Made by a program: the position numbers and the translations under genes | From: Diploptera punctata | Lineage: Eukaryota > Arthropoda > Insecta > Blattodea > Blaberidae | Direction of reading: 5' to 3' | DNA: 64,000 nucleotides | Assembly (NCBI GenBank): GCA_030220185.1 | Contig: JASPKZ010007546.1 | Span: 763,501 to 827,500, forward strand | In this document: positions 41,398 through 52,049 of the stretch, one piece after another | How positions within the stretch are numbered: the first letter of the stretch is position 1 | How the letters are laid out: every line of letters starts with the position of its first letter | Notes under the pieces: generated by a model | Told to the model about the DNA's origin: nothing | The model's input: the letters and a program-made list of their open reading frames with translations, nothing else | Database searches by the model: none

Positions 41398-42378
41398 ATT
41401 ATAACTTAATCTGTATATAAATTAAGAAGAGAAGGTGATAAAGGATATCCTTGTCTGACACCATGATGCATTATTACCACTTTTTGTTGTTTAGATATAA
41501 AACCCATGTCTATTACAATGTTATTATTTACATATAAACTTTGTATAGCCCTAATCAAATGTGGAATACCTTTATTTCTCATTATATAGATGAAGTTATG
41601 TTAAAGTGGCAGATTAATTTATATAAACTTTTAAAATAAATAATAAACCCCTAGATACAATATTATTTGCCGATGATCAAGTAGTGATTTCCAGTTCAGA
41701 AGATGATTAAGAGCTATTTTTAATTTGGATAAAATAAGTGCCTGTTACAATTTTAAAATTTCAAAGACTAAAACTAAAATTTTAGCATTTGAAGGACATG
41801 ATACCTTAAGAACAAAAATAGTAATTGATAATAAAATTTTAGAGCAGGTGAACAGTTTTAAATATCTAGGTTTCAATTTATCATATGTTAAAATTGAAGA
41901 TATTAATGACAAAATAAATAAATTTAATCTAATGTGTGGCACTATTAAAAGAACTCTTAAAAACACAAGAAAAGAAACAAAAATTAAATTTTATAAAGTA
42001 ATGGCTGTTCCTGTATTGATGTATGGATCAGAATGTTGGACGATCACTGAAAGACAAGAACAAAGATTGGAAGCAGCTGAGATGCGATTTTTAAGAAATA
42101 TAGCAGGATATACTCTGCTGGATAAGAAAAGAAATGAAGATATAAGAAAGGAACTAAATATTTTCAAACTTACAGACCGAATAATTAAATATAGGAACGA
42201 CTGGAAAGAACATATTGATAGAATGTCAGAAGGAAGATTTCCAAAATTATTGCTAAATTATAAACCGCACGGAAGGAGAAATGTTGGATGCCCACACAGA
42301 AGATGGTCTGAACAATTTTAACAATTCTAGCTTTCATGAAATCGGATCGAGCCACCAGGCTTAATCCTTGGATGGAGA
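41398..42378 (+). pseudogene. LINE with its 5' part inverted (twin-priming structure)
   Basis: From about 41586 the plus strand reads DEVMLKWQINLYKLLK, then TILFADDQVVISSSEDD, FKYLGFNLSY, MAVPVLMYGSECWTI, MRFLRNIAGYTLLDKKR and GRRNVGCPHRRW, ending after a stop in 'gagccaccaggcttaatcct' and (GAT)n. The immediately preceding protein segment, GIPHLIRAIQSLYVNNN to HHGVRQGYPLSPSLLNLY, is present on the opposite strand at 41400-41585. The two pieces abut exactly where the protein is continuous. FADD is intact but the element is truncated and has a few stops. Confidence 0.8.
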
Positions 42379-42754
42379 TGATGATGATGATGACTATTAT
42401 ATTATACTAAGGGTACATATTTTTTCATCAACTTGTATTCCTATTGGTTTACACTGCCGTTGCCAATTATTCAAAACTCTATCAAAGTTAATTTAAAATA
42501 CTGTGATTGATAATCCAAAGATGAATTTATAACTTGCAATTATATTCTTTAGCATATAATGGAATAATCAGTTTCTTGTTTCTTCAGTCAACTGAAACTG
42601 TATACGAAACATTTATTATCTGCACCGCAAGTAATTCTTAATTCAAATCTGCTCCCTTACATTACACCATTCTGTATTCAAGAAGAATTTCTAATTTAAT
42701 GATTCATTTCATTATCGGATTATATATACATATATATAATTTTATATAATAATA

Positions 42755-43012
42755 TCTTAAACTCGTGTCCAACTCAGGGTCGGGTCGAGGGATAAGATGA
42801 GATGAAATGAGACCCCCTATATAAAGGTCTGTGAATGACAAGTGTGCCGGCCGACCACGCCTGACGCACCATCACGGGGACAGATGAACTAAATGAAACG
42901 AAATGGATGAGATGTGTACGTAGAAATGATGAAATGAAATTGTGGCAGGGGAAAACAGGAGAAACCCCGACAAAAACCTGCCCATGCCCAAACTCAGTTT
43001 CGTCTACCACGA
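42755..43012 (-). mobile_element. SINE-like repeat, family D
   Basis: Contains a GAGAAACCCCGACAAAAACC block reminiscent of SINE A and a GC-rich CCGGCCGACCACGCCTGACG block, then (TA)n at 43013-43036. Only one copy in the window and no clear A/B boxes, so assignment is weak. Confidence 0.35.
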
Positions 43013-43036
43013 AATATATATATATATATATATATA

Positions 43037-43715
43037 ATTATTTTATATTTAGCTTAATAAGGAGAAAATCATATGTAATTTGTTAATTTATGTCCTACCT
43101 TTGTAAGTAGGCTATTTAGTTTCCACTACCTGCTGTTTTGACATAATTGTTGTGAATTTATTATATAGCTTCCTATTATTTTTAGACCAGCATGGATAAT
43201 CAATGTCGCCATTTTGTGTCTTCGGTGGCTTTTGTTCAGCGAACTGTAAAGTTACTTGAGAGCTGCGTTTAATTTTACGTTCACGTGAAGCGCCATTGTG
43301 TAATGTGGATATTATCTTTTATGTTTACGTTATGTCTAGAGTTAATTTTCATTGTGAATGCAGCATAAATTATACATAACTCCTGCATGTCATATTAAGG
43401 CTTATTTCTCTTTATAGCTGATAAACAAGTTTAAAAATGTTTTTCATTCTTGGGGGAAAATTAACAGAAAATTAAATTTAATAATTCACTAACTCTTTGA
43501 AGTATGGTACCTGAAGTTTCAATGCCACATTCAATAATCTTCTCTAATGATCTTTGTTCTAAGCTAATTGAATCCAGTCCATACCTTCATTTCCACATCT
43601 CTATGATCCATTTTAATACTTTCCCATCATCTATGCTAAGGTCTTCTTAATGACCTTCCATTAAAGTGTTTATTAAATCAATATTTTGAAAAAGTTTCTA
43701 GTGTTAGCTTTCCTA
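43037..43715. other. No gene seen
   Basis: Unassigned AT-rich spacer. Confidence 0.45.
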
Positions 43716-43718
43716 GAA

Positions 43719-43765
43719 TAATAATAGTAATAATAATAATAATCAACATCGTCATCACCATCATC
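43719..43765. repeat. AAT and CAT triplet tract, LINE tail
   Basis: AAT repeats and then ATC/CAT repeats directly at the 3' end of the minus-strand LINE at 43766-43990. Confidence 0.85.
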
Positions 43766-43990
43766 ATCATAGTTCATTCACGAATTTTGATCATTTGTTG
43801 ACCTGTTTCGGCCTCAATTGTAACACCATCCAAAAGTATTTTGAGTGGACGTTCTTGTCGTCTTCTTCTTCCTGCAAGTTGATAACTTAAAATTTGCTTG
43901 GGTATCTTGTGATCCTACATTCGATGAACATGTTGCATCCATCTTGACGTATCATCAGAAATTTTGTTTTCTAAAGTTTCCGTGCGTAAT
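43766..43990 (-). pseudogene. LINE 3'-terminal fragment (minus strand)
   Basis: The minus strand reads VLRTETLENKISDDTSRW, MQHVHRM, DHKIPKQILSYQLAGRRRR, QERPLKILLDGV and EAETGQQMIKIRE, then stop and (ATG)n. It is the better preserved relative of 5165-5327. Confidence 0.7.
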
Positions 43991-44023
43991 ACGCTTCTAA
44001 AATGTCTTCATTTTTATGATATC

Positions 44024-44096
<73 letters not shown>

Positions 44097-44104
44097 TTAA
44101 TAAT
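44024..44104. repeat. (AAT)n microsatellite
   Basis: About 26 perfect AAT triplets. Confidence 0.97.
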
Positions 44105-44440
44105 TTCAAGAAGGGATAAGGTCAGAAACTGCACAATAAGGGAAATTATTCAATTTGAAAAACTTATTAGAAAACATAGAAGAAAAACGTTTGAAAAGGT
44201 ATGCACACCTCATAAGAATGAAAGAAGAGAGAATACCAAAGAAGATCCTTAATTGGAAAACTAATGGAAGAAGTAGAAGAGGCAGACCTAGAGAACGTTG
44301 GATAGATGGAGTGAGGAGAAGTATGGAAGCTAGAGATTTGAGGGGAAGAAGATGCTTTAGACTAGAACCACTGGCGACAAATCACTTTGGGTTGAAGGAG
44401 AAACACTGTATTGTGGAATATTCCTAATAAAAATAAAAAT
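44105..44440 (+). pseudogene. LINE C-terminal fragment
   Basis: Frames give ENIEEKRLKRYAHLIRMKEE, RIPKKILNWKTNGRSRRGRP and RERWIDGVRRSMEARDL, then a short tail and A-rich end. A C-terminal RTE/Jockey-like tail, 5'-truncated. Confidence 0.7.
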
Positions 44441-44517
44441 AATAATAATCTGTCCTTGAAGGGATGATAATAGAGGATAATTCATAATAAGGAGTTTCAT
44501 ATTTATATTCTATTCTA

Positions 44518-44808
44518 GTGTTCTGCCCAAGGGCAGGTCTTTCACTACAATCATAGCATTTTCATGCTATGCTTTGCAGCTTTACTAGGGAACTGTAGGT
44601 GTGGTAGCTTCCCGTTACTTTCCACACAGGCTGATGATAATGATGGCCAGATGATGTTCGGGGACCTTTTGGGCCTCAAAGCTTCCTGATATTTAGATGA
44701 GGGAAAACTCCGAAAAAATCTCACCCAGGAAGCTTGTCCCGGCCGGGAATCGAACCCGGGCCCGCTGTGTGACAAGGCAGCACGTACCTCGAGACCACAG
44801 TGGTGGAC
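44518..44808 (-). mobile_element. SINE family A copy
   Basis: The tRNA-like head on the right and B-box GGGTTCGATTCCC are complete. The 3' end is cut near 44518 before the usual ATGGATGGA. A LINE tail continues on its right side. Confidence 0.85.
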
Positions 44809-44812
44809 CATA

Positions 44813-45080
44813 TTTATATAGTTGTCCTAATAGTGTCAGATATATGAAGTCTAAGATTAAGATGGGCAGGACATGTATGTAGATCGAATGGGTGACAGTG
44901 TATATGCTTCCATGTTTTAATTCGAAAACTCTTGGGAAAGGACCTATAGGAAGATCTAGACGTAAGTGGGATGATAACATTCGAATGTATTCTCTCTTTC
45001 TAAAAGTCATAAAGGAGATCAAAACAAATGATTTGAGGTAGGGAACTGATGATTTACGAACAAAATTGTGAAATCTATGA
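44813..45080 (+). pseudogene. LINE C-terminal fragment
   Basis: SLRLRWAGHVCRSNG, then IRKLLGKGPIGRSRRKWDDN and IRMYSLFL are readable, the RLRWAGH / GKRPIGRPRRKWDDNI motif of RTE-like LINEs. The catalytic part is absent. Confidence 0.6.
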
Positions 45081-45398
45081 AAGATTTTAGTAAAATTATT
45101 TAAAGGTTAAGATATTAGTAAAATGATTTAAAGGTTAATAGAAGATATAGTACGTGAGTTATTGTGTTCACTGTATTTAGTTGACATCTTAGTACGAATT
45201 GATAATTTGTTTTATCGCTCGTCAACACACCAAAAATTATTAAAAATCTCTAAAAGTTTTAAAGTAATCTGTAACTAAACGCCACTGAACACTGGGCTAT
45301 TGTTTACAACATGTGACGTACTTTTATAATTCCTTCATAAACTCCTGTCAAATTTTATTCTTAGAGTTCTATTTTTCAAATTATTTCCCACCATTTAC

Positions 45399-45723
45399 TC
45401 CTGGCGCGACAGGCCTAGAAGGCCCTTAGCCTACCAGTCGGCTGCTGGCCTCGCATCCACATGTGTCAATCACAGAGTTAGATGATCACCTAGCCAGTAT
45501 AGGGGTGACTGGGGTCAACATGTCGAGTCCCCCAGCCGTTATAGCTGGTTTTCTCAACCTGGAGCCGCTACTTATTGTAGCTACCCAAATGCCTCACGAT
45601 GCTGGGTGGGCACCGGTCGCATACTGGCCGAAATACCATGAGACAATTTCTTCCCCCATGGAGACACGAACCTGCGCAAGTCCCGTAGCTCTGCGCCAAG
45701 GCTTCGTGCCTTAACCACTCGGC
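45399..45723 (-). mobile_element. tRNA-derived SINE family E, full length, 17-bp target duplication
   Basis: TATTTCCCACCATTTAC occurs exactly at 45382-45398 and 45724-45740. The minus-strand head GCCGAGTGGTTAAGGCACGA is tRNA-Ser/Leu-like, with B-box GGTTCGTGTCTCC. A second, diverged copy lies at 49763-50072. The long exact duplication shows recent LINE-driven insertion. Confidence 0.92.
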
Positions 45724-45872
45724 TATTTCCCACCATTTACAATTATTTTTAAATTTTTCTAATGATTATTTCAATATATTTTTCTGTTATTTAACTACAT
45801 ATGTACCATGAAGACTTGGCAGCCATATTGATTTTAACGAATATTCTAAGCGAAAACAAAGTCGTGTTCTAG

Positions 45873-46081
45873 TGCAGCCAACATAGAGTATGTACTAGTT
45901 AACTGTACATATATACTTCAGAACTTACTGTTTATTTTTTGGGCCTTGAATTCTTTCGCAGGTTAGAGTGCTTAAAATTGCGTTAGGTTAGCTTTTAGGT
46001 TGGTCTTTCACAGGTTAGAGTACTTAAATTGCGTTAGCTTAGCTTTTAGTTTCGTTAAATATCGTGTATATGTTGGCTGCA
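45873..46081. mobile_element. Possible MITE with internal ~50-bp duplication
   Basis: The ends TGCAGCCAACATA and TATATGTTGGCTGCA are inverted. Inside, a block with CAGGTTAGAGTGCTTAAA and TTAGGTTAGCTTTTAG is repeated in tandem. Target duplication is unclear. Confidence 0.4.
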
Positions 46082-46100
46082 TCCCGTGATTCTATAGCAT

Positions 46101-46690
46101 AAACCGTTTCGCGTTTGTTGGCGCATGCGCTTGGTGTATGATTGGAACTTATTTTTTTTTTTCGCGACACATGTTGTAAAGAATCCCCGAACACTATTTT
46201 ATCTCGGTACGCCATTTTAATAATATATCATTGTTATACAGTATGTAACTTAAAAGCTATCCTATGGTTCCAAGGTTCTAAGGTCCAAACCCGGATGGGG
46301 AAGTAAAATTGTGGATCCCAAAGCGTAGATTTACAGCTCTAAAAATAATCTTGAGCCTGAAAAAAGAGGCTTCTTAGCAAAGTTCGTCAACCCTTTTACG
46401 CCCGGATTTGAATTGCAACGCTAATCACCTGAGTTGTTAAAGAACGTCGTGGAATAAGTTAACTATTTTATTTATAATTTAAAAAACAATAAAGCTACCT
46501 ATGTAGGTTTCGACACATATGTGAATTCTTCCTGCCTACAAGTATAGCTTATACAACTCCTGCTTTAACCACGACGTTATGCCGACACTCTTGAATTATT
46601 CCACAAAAGTCGATGTTGTGCCATTTGCGATGCAGAATATATTTCAGTGGCGTGCAATAACTGGAACAATTTTAAGTCATAACATGAGAA
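46101..46690. other. No gene seen
   Basis: Contains a decayed SINE C-like patch near 46280-46400 ('ttcttagcaaagttcgtcaa' region), otherwise unassigned. Confidence 0.35.
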
Positions 46691-46696
46691 TACAAC

Positions 46697-46734
<38 letters not shown>

Positions 46735-47240
46735 AGGAAGGGTATTAGATCACCTAATAGTATTTTATGGAATAGATATCTGACCAGAAAAACAAAACAA
46801 AAATATACAAACAACAATAGAAAGTATACTTACATATAGGTCAAAAAGCTGGGCAATAAGTGAAAGGATACAGAAAAGAGTCTTGGCTATGGAAATGAAT
46901 GGATTACGGAGAAGTATGAGAATATTCAGTCAAACAGCATATTAGATATTATAAATACATATGTTAGACAAGAAATGGATGCACAGGAGACTGTTATCGA
47001 TAGGATAACAAAGAGAGATTTACAGTGGTATGGACACGTATAACGGATGTCGGAAGAACAGTGGCTTAACGAGTGTTAGAGTTGATGGTAGCATTCAGAA
47101 GGAAGAGGGGGAGAAGCAGAAGAACATGGTATGAGGGAATATATGATGCCATAATGAAGAGGGGTACGGAAGAAGGACAATGGGAAGATATGAATCTCTG
47201 GAAAGCAGGAATTAAGGGCGAACTGCTGTAAAGTAGAAAA
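46735..47240 (+). pseudogene. LINE thumb and C-terminal fragment
   Basis: Frames give GIRSPNSILWNRYLTRKTKQ, ILTYRSKSWAISERIQKRVL, AMEMNGLRRSMRIF, VIDRITKRDLQWYGHV and a basic R-G-R-S-R-R-T-W tail with stops. A (TA)n tract (46697-46730) precedes it and a tRNA-cassette arm follows directly. Confidence 0.65.
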
Positions 47241-47491
47241 TAAAGTCTAACTCGGTCTGCACTGCCATCTGCTAGCTAACTATAACAAGTAAGCAAATTA
47301 AAGAGAATATTTTTACTTCATAGCAGTGAGACTTTATAGATGCTATAATTCAATTTTTTACATTGAGCAATGCAAGCTTAATATTACACGATAAGAAAAA
47401 TAATTGCCCGGAGAGGATTTGAAGCCGGACCTCTGGGTTGGTGCCCGAGATGCTATCCATTACATCACCGGGCAAATCCAATACAAACATA

Positions 47492-47497
<6 letters not shown>
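47241..47497 (-). mobile_element. tRNA-cassette repeat, tandem pieces on the minus strand
   Basis: On the minus strand a tRNA-like module (47473-47405) and right arm TTATTTTTCTTATCGTG are followed by a new left arm: CTATAAAGTCTCACTGC, TTTGCTTACTTGTTATAG and AGCAGATGGCAGTGC, the latter without its own tRNA. This shows the arm-module-arm order of the unit. Confidence 0.7.
47405..47473 (-). tRNA. tRNA-like cassette, second type
   Basis: Acceptor GCCCGGT paired with CTCCGGGC-like 3' strand, D-region GTAATGGATAGCA, loop region with CACCAAC and an imperfect T-arm (CCGGC/CTCTC). More decayed than its partner at 47567. Confidence 0.4.

Positions 47498-47536
<39 letters not shown>
47498..47536. repeat. 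(AT)n spacer between head-to-head tRNA cassettes
   Basis: About 19 AT dinucleotides at the centre of a large palindrome formed by the two flanking tRNA-like units. Confidence 0.9.
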
Positions 47537-47539
<3 letters not shown>

Positions 47540-47566
47540 AAAGATAAATGTTTGTATATTGAATTT

Positions 47567-47636
47567 GTCCGGTGGTGTAATGGATAGCACGCTGGAGTAC
47601 CAACCCAGAGGTCCGAGTTCAAATCCCGCCCAGGCA
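47567..47636 (+). tRNA. tRNA-like cassette, second type
   Basis: 70 nt: acceptor GTCCGGT/CCCAGGC (imperfect), TGTAATGGATAGCA D-region, CTGG/CCAG anticodon stem around a loop with GTACCAA, and B-box GAGTTCAAATCCC. Right arm TTTATTTTTCTTATCGTG follows, then (TA)n 47660-47706. Confidence 0.45.
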
Positions 47637-47670
47637 TTTATTTTTCTTATCGTGTTTATATGTGTATATA

Positions 47671-47710
<40 letters not shown>

Positions 47711-48084
47711 CGGCCGCGGTGGACTAGTGGTTATGCTCCATACCTCTGGTCCCGATGGTCGCGGATTCAAATCCGACCGGGATCGATGGATTTTTTATGA
47801 CGGAAAAATCCAAGGAGCAAGTCCTCCGGGAGAGACTTTGAGCCGAGTCTGAAGATTTTCAGATCCTTAAACCTGAACACGTAAAAAGGCCTGTAAGCAA
47901 AATTTACCGAATTTTCACGTCCTAGTACTACCTTGGTTTCCTAAATGCCAGTACGAGGCGGAATGCTGATCATGGGCCACTCCAATGGCATATATACAAA
48001 AACAAGTGTAACTAAATTAGTATGGTTAAATTTCTGCCCTATAGGGGAGAGCGCCTAAATCTCGTCGAGGGATACAAGGGCTTA
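47711..48084 (+). mobile_element. tRNA-derived SINE family C, full length
   Basis: The head CGGCCGCGGTGGACTAGTGG with A-box and a GCGGATTCAAATCCG B-box is complete. The body and AGGGCTT 3' end match the two other copies. It is inserted at the end of a (TA)n tract. Confidence 0.9.
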
Positions 48085-48119
48085 AAATATATATACAGAT
48101 TTCAATCTTTACACACCCT

Positions 48120-48760
48120 TTTTTTTTGTCTAAGTTTTATTTTTCTTCTTCGTTCGTCTTGTTCTCACTCTAGTTGTTATTTCTTGCATCCATAAGTTTC
48201 GAGGTCTTTCCAATGTTTTTCTGGGTAACCTTTCTTCTTGCATTCGTCGAACATGCCAATACCAATTTAACTGCCTATGTCTTATATGATCTACTATTGA
48301 AGGCCCAAACGATCTCCGAACTTCATGTGGCCATCATAATCATCATCATTCATATTCGCCTTAGATTAAGTTTAGAATTAAGGCCTCTCCTGGCGCACCA
48401 CTACCATCAACATCACCTATCATATCATCGGGACAGATGTAACCCCGCCTTCCAGGCAGAAGTGGGTCACAATTACGCCAATGCCAGCGTTTAACACCAA
48501 AAATGTCGAAATGACAACCTGGGGCATTGAATAAAAAATATTTAATATTCACATTTTCTCATATGACTTTATTTTTTTTTATTTTATTATTAGTTTTTTT
48601 TTTCAATTTTGAACATCTCTAAGCTCTCCTCAAGAAATTAATTCCCGTCGACATAAATTTTTATTCTGAATTTCCAGGCTTCAGCTCCATATGTGACAAT
48701 ACTTCTCACTATTGAATTATATATTTATAATTTATTTTTCCTGGTTATACATATTAAGGT
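48120..48760 (-). pseudogene. LINE C-terminal region, split by a SINE
   Basis: The minus-strand part 48760-48620 reads NSIVRSIVTYGAEAWKFR. After the SINE, 48290-48130 reads YWHVRRMQEERLPRKTLERP and a basic tail. Together they are the 'IVKSIVTYGAEAW ... RM' stretch of an RTE-like LINE. Confidence 0.6.
48301..48530 (+). mobile_element. SINE family B, head-truncated
   Basis: Begins in the shared A/B body (GGCCCAAACGATCTCCGAAC), then the B-specific 3' half ending CAACCTGGGGCATTG. It sits inside the LINE at 48120-48760. Confidence 0.75.
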
Positions 48761-49197
48761 ATCCCAAAAAAAATCAAAGTATTTTATTTTTAATGCATAT
48801 CCTCTTAATTTATTTGTATATTGTTGAAACAATTATTGTAAGTACAATTTGGTGTATGTAGACCCACAGCAATCCGTGCCGACTTGCTTCTAAACATGAT
48901 AGTACTTGCTAACTAAGGCGGACGAAATATGAACAATAATGTTTTTTATTGTAAAATGATAAATAGTTATACGTTTTAGGCATATTGATGTTTTATTTAC
49001 TAAATAAACTTTTAGTTCTAGAATCCTTCTGTACTAACTCAGTACAAATGTTCTTGTCTTATGTTTGGCATGAAGTCGGCACGGGTTGTCATGATCCAAT
49101 CGCAAAATATTTATTTGAGATATTAAGGTCAAACAGAAAAATAGAGGGTATGCGATTTGATTAAAAAAAACTCCTTTTATGTCTTGGGACACCCTAA
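48754..49197. mobile_element. TA-flanked mariner-type MITE, 444 bp
   Basis: The ends TTAAGGTATCCCA and TGGGACACCCTAA are inverted, with TA on each side (48752-48753, 49198-49199). A sequence near 48890 and 49075 (CGTGCCGAC / GTCGGCACGG) is also inverted. No coding sequence. Confidence 0.75.
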
Positions 49198-49206
49198 TAT
49201 GTATCT

Positions 49207-49262
49207 GTGTGTGTGTGTGTGTGTGTGTGTGTTGTGTGTGCGCGCGCGCGCGCGCGCGTGTG
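49207..49262. repeat. (GT)n-(GC)n tract, Z-DNA-prone
   Basis: Alternating GT then CG dinucleotides, about 55 nt of uninterrupted purine-pyrimidine alternation apart from one TT. Confidence 0.9.
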
Positions 49263-49760
49263 ACAAGTTTCCAAGTTTCAGCCCCTCAGTCCCTAACCAT
49301 TGGTCCCAGAGGTCTAGCAATCAATCCACCCTTTTAATACTGTCATGATGGAAATAATTCATCTACTATTTTCACATCAAAACCGGATCTAATAATCCCT
49401 TATGGTCAAATGGAAATATTGATAAAATTCCATTCCATTTTACTTCTCAATTATTTTTTATGTAAATACAATGTGTTTCTATATGTAAGAACAATATACT
49501 ATCCAAGGTTCGCTATTAAACTGGGCCTTGTCCCATTTTTTTTTCTTTTTTCCTTTCAGAACGTACAAACTCTGGATGTCTTCCTTAGGAAAAGAAGTAA
49601 AATCATTGGTTCCGCGTCATCGATTTAATTACATGAAATAATCTTAAACATAAAGTAAGATACATCTGAGCAAAAGTGTTTTTGCCCTTTTAATCGCAAA
49701 ACTGCATTGTTGATCTGATATACTCGTATTAAAGAATGTCATTAAATAAAATAAAAAGCC
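49263..49760. other. No gene seen
   Basis: Unassigned AT-rich spacer. Confidence 0.4.
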
Positions 49761-49762
49761 CT

Positions 49763-50072
49763 TTGGCACGACAGACCTAGAAGGTCCATATTTTACCATT
49801 TCTACTGGCCTCACATACACAAATGTTAATCACAGGGATGTACGATTATCAAGCCGGTATAGGGATGGCGTGTAGTCACCACGTCAGGTCATCAGCCGTT
49901 ATAACTGATAGGCCTATTCTCATCCTGGAGACGTTACTTACTGCAGCTACCAAAATTTCTCACCATGCTTGGTAGGTACCGGTTTCATACTAGCCGTAAT
50001 TCCATGAGAGAACTATTCCTCCCATGAGACTCGACCCAGTTCAAGTCCCATAGTTCTTAAACAATTCGGATC
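49763..50072 (-). mobile_element. SINE family E, diverged copy
   Basis: Collinear with 45399-45723: GACAGACCTAGAAGG, CAGCCGTTATAACTG, CTCATCCTGGAGACG and a decayed tRNA-like head. Much older than its partner. Confidence 0.75.
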
Positions 50073-50084
50073 TGGCGCGGGACT

Positions 50085-50500
50085 TATCATCATCATCCTC
50101 CTTGCAGGGATTAGGCAATCTTGACTGTTCCATCTTTACATTGTTAGAACCATTCTCTCCCTCGGACGTCCCACATCTCTTCTTCCTTCAGGTTGATAAT
50201 TATAACCCTAGTGATGGGATTCTTTTGTTATTCATACGATCAAGGTGGGCTCTCCAATTGTCTTTATATTCATCTACTTTCTTATTTAAATTGTATAATA
50301 TATTCAATTCGTCTCTTATATCTTCATTTCTTATCAGATCCATTTTTTGTGCAGACTTTTACCCTACGAATGAACCTCATTTCAGCCAATTGGATATTGT
50401 TTCTATCTCTTTCCTGTAATATCCAAGATTCACTACCGAACATTAATAGGCTACCGACACAGCCATTATCTTATAAAACTTTAATTTTGTGGGCGCGGGA
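50085..50500 (-). pseudogene. LINE thumb and C-terminal fragment (minus strand)
   Basis: The minus strand reads LMFGSESWILQERDRNNIQL, AEMRFIRRV, then MDLIRNEDIRDELNILYNLN, DNWRAHLDRMNNKRIP and a broken basic tail ending in (GAT)n on the minus strand. Same group as 28984-29718 and 41398-42378. Confidence 0.65.
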
Positions 50501-50588
50501 CTAATTAATAAAATACTACCTATTATCTAACTTCCTCTCTAAGAAACATTTTTACATTCAACAATATGATTGGTAAATTATGTTGCAG

Positions 50589-50685
50589 GGCTTGTTGGTT
50601 GTTGTGTTGTTGATCACAATTGGAATCAACGTAATGTTCATCATGGACACGAGTCGGCGCCTGCACGAGGAACTCCCCACCACAG
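50589..50685 (+). CDS. Candidate host exon encoding a membrane anchor (97 nt)
   Basis: An acceptor-like ATTATGTTGCAG precedes and a donor-like CACAG/GTAAT follows a GC-richer open segment. In phase 0 it gives GLLVVVLLITIGINVMFIM, a ~19-residue hydrophobic helix, then DTSRRLHEELPTTG. The hydrophobic-then-charged layout suits a type II signal anchor of a Golgi enzyme, or a single-pass protein's transmembrane exon. A pyrimidine-rich CTTCCTCTCT and a CTAAC lie upstream. It stands out in codon use and composition from the transposon debris. No homolog is recognised; if real, the surrounding DNA is intron. Confidence 0.45.
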
Positions 50686-50765
50686 GTAATCCAGACTCCT
50701 CTTTTCTAATTACACTCTTAGAAAACCTTTTCTTTTTTTTCCTGCAGACTTCCTCATTAATTGCA

Positions 50766-50766
50766 A

Positions 50767-50818
<52 letters not shown>

Positions 50819-50841
50819 GTTATTATTATTATTAGTATTAG

Positions 50842-50873
<32 letters not shown>

Positions 50874-50875
50874 AA
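50766..50875. repeat. (ATT)n microsatellite with GTT/AGT variants
   Basis: About 110 nt of ATT triplets, just upstream of a SINE A fragment. Confidence 0.95.
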
Positions 50876-50880
50876 TTCAG

Positions 50881-51074
50881 GAAGCTTAGAGCCCAAAGGT
50901 CCCCGAAAATCATCCGGCCATCATCCTAATCATTATCATAATCATCCTTCACCGGTGTGGAAAACAATGGGAGCTACCACACCTATAATTCCCTAGTAGA
51001 GCTGCAAAGCATAGCATGAAAATGCTATGATTGCAGTGAAAGACCTACCCTCGGGCAGAATTACTATGGATGGA
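50881..51074 (+). mobile_element. SINE family A, 3' two-thirds
   Basis: From the GCCCAAAGGTCCCCGAAA block to the end ACTATGGATGGA, followed immediately by (TTA)n at 51075-51098. Shows the family's 3' junction with a triplet tail. Confidence 0.85.
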
Positions 51075-51099
51075 TTATTATTATTATTATTATTAAATG

Positions 51100-51300
51100 T
51101 TTATTTTTTGTTATTTCCTTGTGGTCTATTTAATGTGTAGCCTGTGCCTATTATATATTATTATTAATCAAGTTGTAGATAATTCATAATTGTTAATATC
51201 TGTATATTAATCCTGGTGAAGTGGAAGAGAAGACCTTATAGTCTTAACTCCATCAGGTAAAAGAAACCATTATTATTATTGTCATTATTATTTTTATTAA

Positions 51301-51345
<45 letters not shown>
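51100..51345 (+). pseudogene. LINE 3' UTR fragment with (ATT)n tail
   Basis: The end 'agtggaagagaagacctta', 'tcttaactc' then (ATT)n matches the reverse complement of 5999-6070, the 3' end of the CR1/L2-like LINE. The tail spans 51270-51345. No coding remains. Confidence 0.65.
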
Positions 51346-52049
51346 GCATTTTGTACTAATAATACTGCATATTTTTAAATTCAATACGATAAAGATAATA
51401 TATTTCTATTGGATTCATCTTTTTACTCAAATAGCGTTATACTCAAGGAATAGAAATTATTTATAAGCACATAAAACTCAGGCCAATTTCATCCAAATAT
51501 CACCATATTTACATATTTTAATTTTTAACTTAAAAAAGGCAGAATGGCCTTCTAGAATAAGTAGGGCCCATACGGAAAAGTTTAAAAAATAGTAAAATTA
51601 CATCAAATTGCTTAACTCAGAATTTTTAAAAAATCTTCCATATTGAAAAATAAAACGTTAGGTCTCGATACTCAACAATAAGATATAAAGAAATTCCTCT
51701 TATTTTGTTCATGTATATGATAAATTATTTCCATAACTTAAGAGTTATTTAAAAGCATTTTAACAAATTGCAAGTAGCTACAGAATGTAAATTAATTAAA
51801 CAGAAGAAATTTATCGGGCTATAAACGAATTGCACAAGGAATTTGAAATAGGAAATGCAACTCTAAGACGAAAACTACATAAGTTATAGGTTGTAAAATT
51901 GATTATTTTGACACTCATAATCCAATAGTAATAGTAGGGGATTTTATTCATAAATGTCGAAAAAAAATAGATACATTTACATTATCAGTGCGTATGTGTC
52001 TGTTTGGCAGCTCATGCCTATTTCCGTTCCATGATTGTAGAATAATATA
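51346..52049. other. No firm gene
   Basis: A short frame at 51803-51892 (TEEIYRAINELHKEFEIGNA then TLRRKLHKL and stop) loosely resembles a pogo-type helix-turn-helix, but is too short and degenerate to call. Confidence 0.25.

Noticed and set aside
45463..45714. 83-residue plus-strand frame
   Set aside because: It lies wholly within SINE E and reads through its tRNA-like head.
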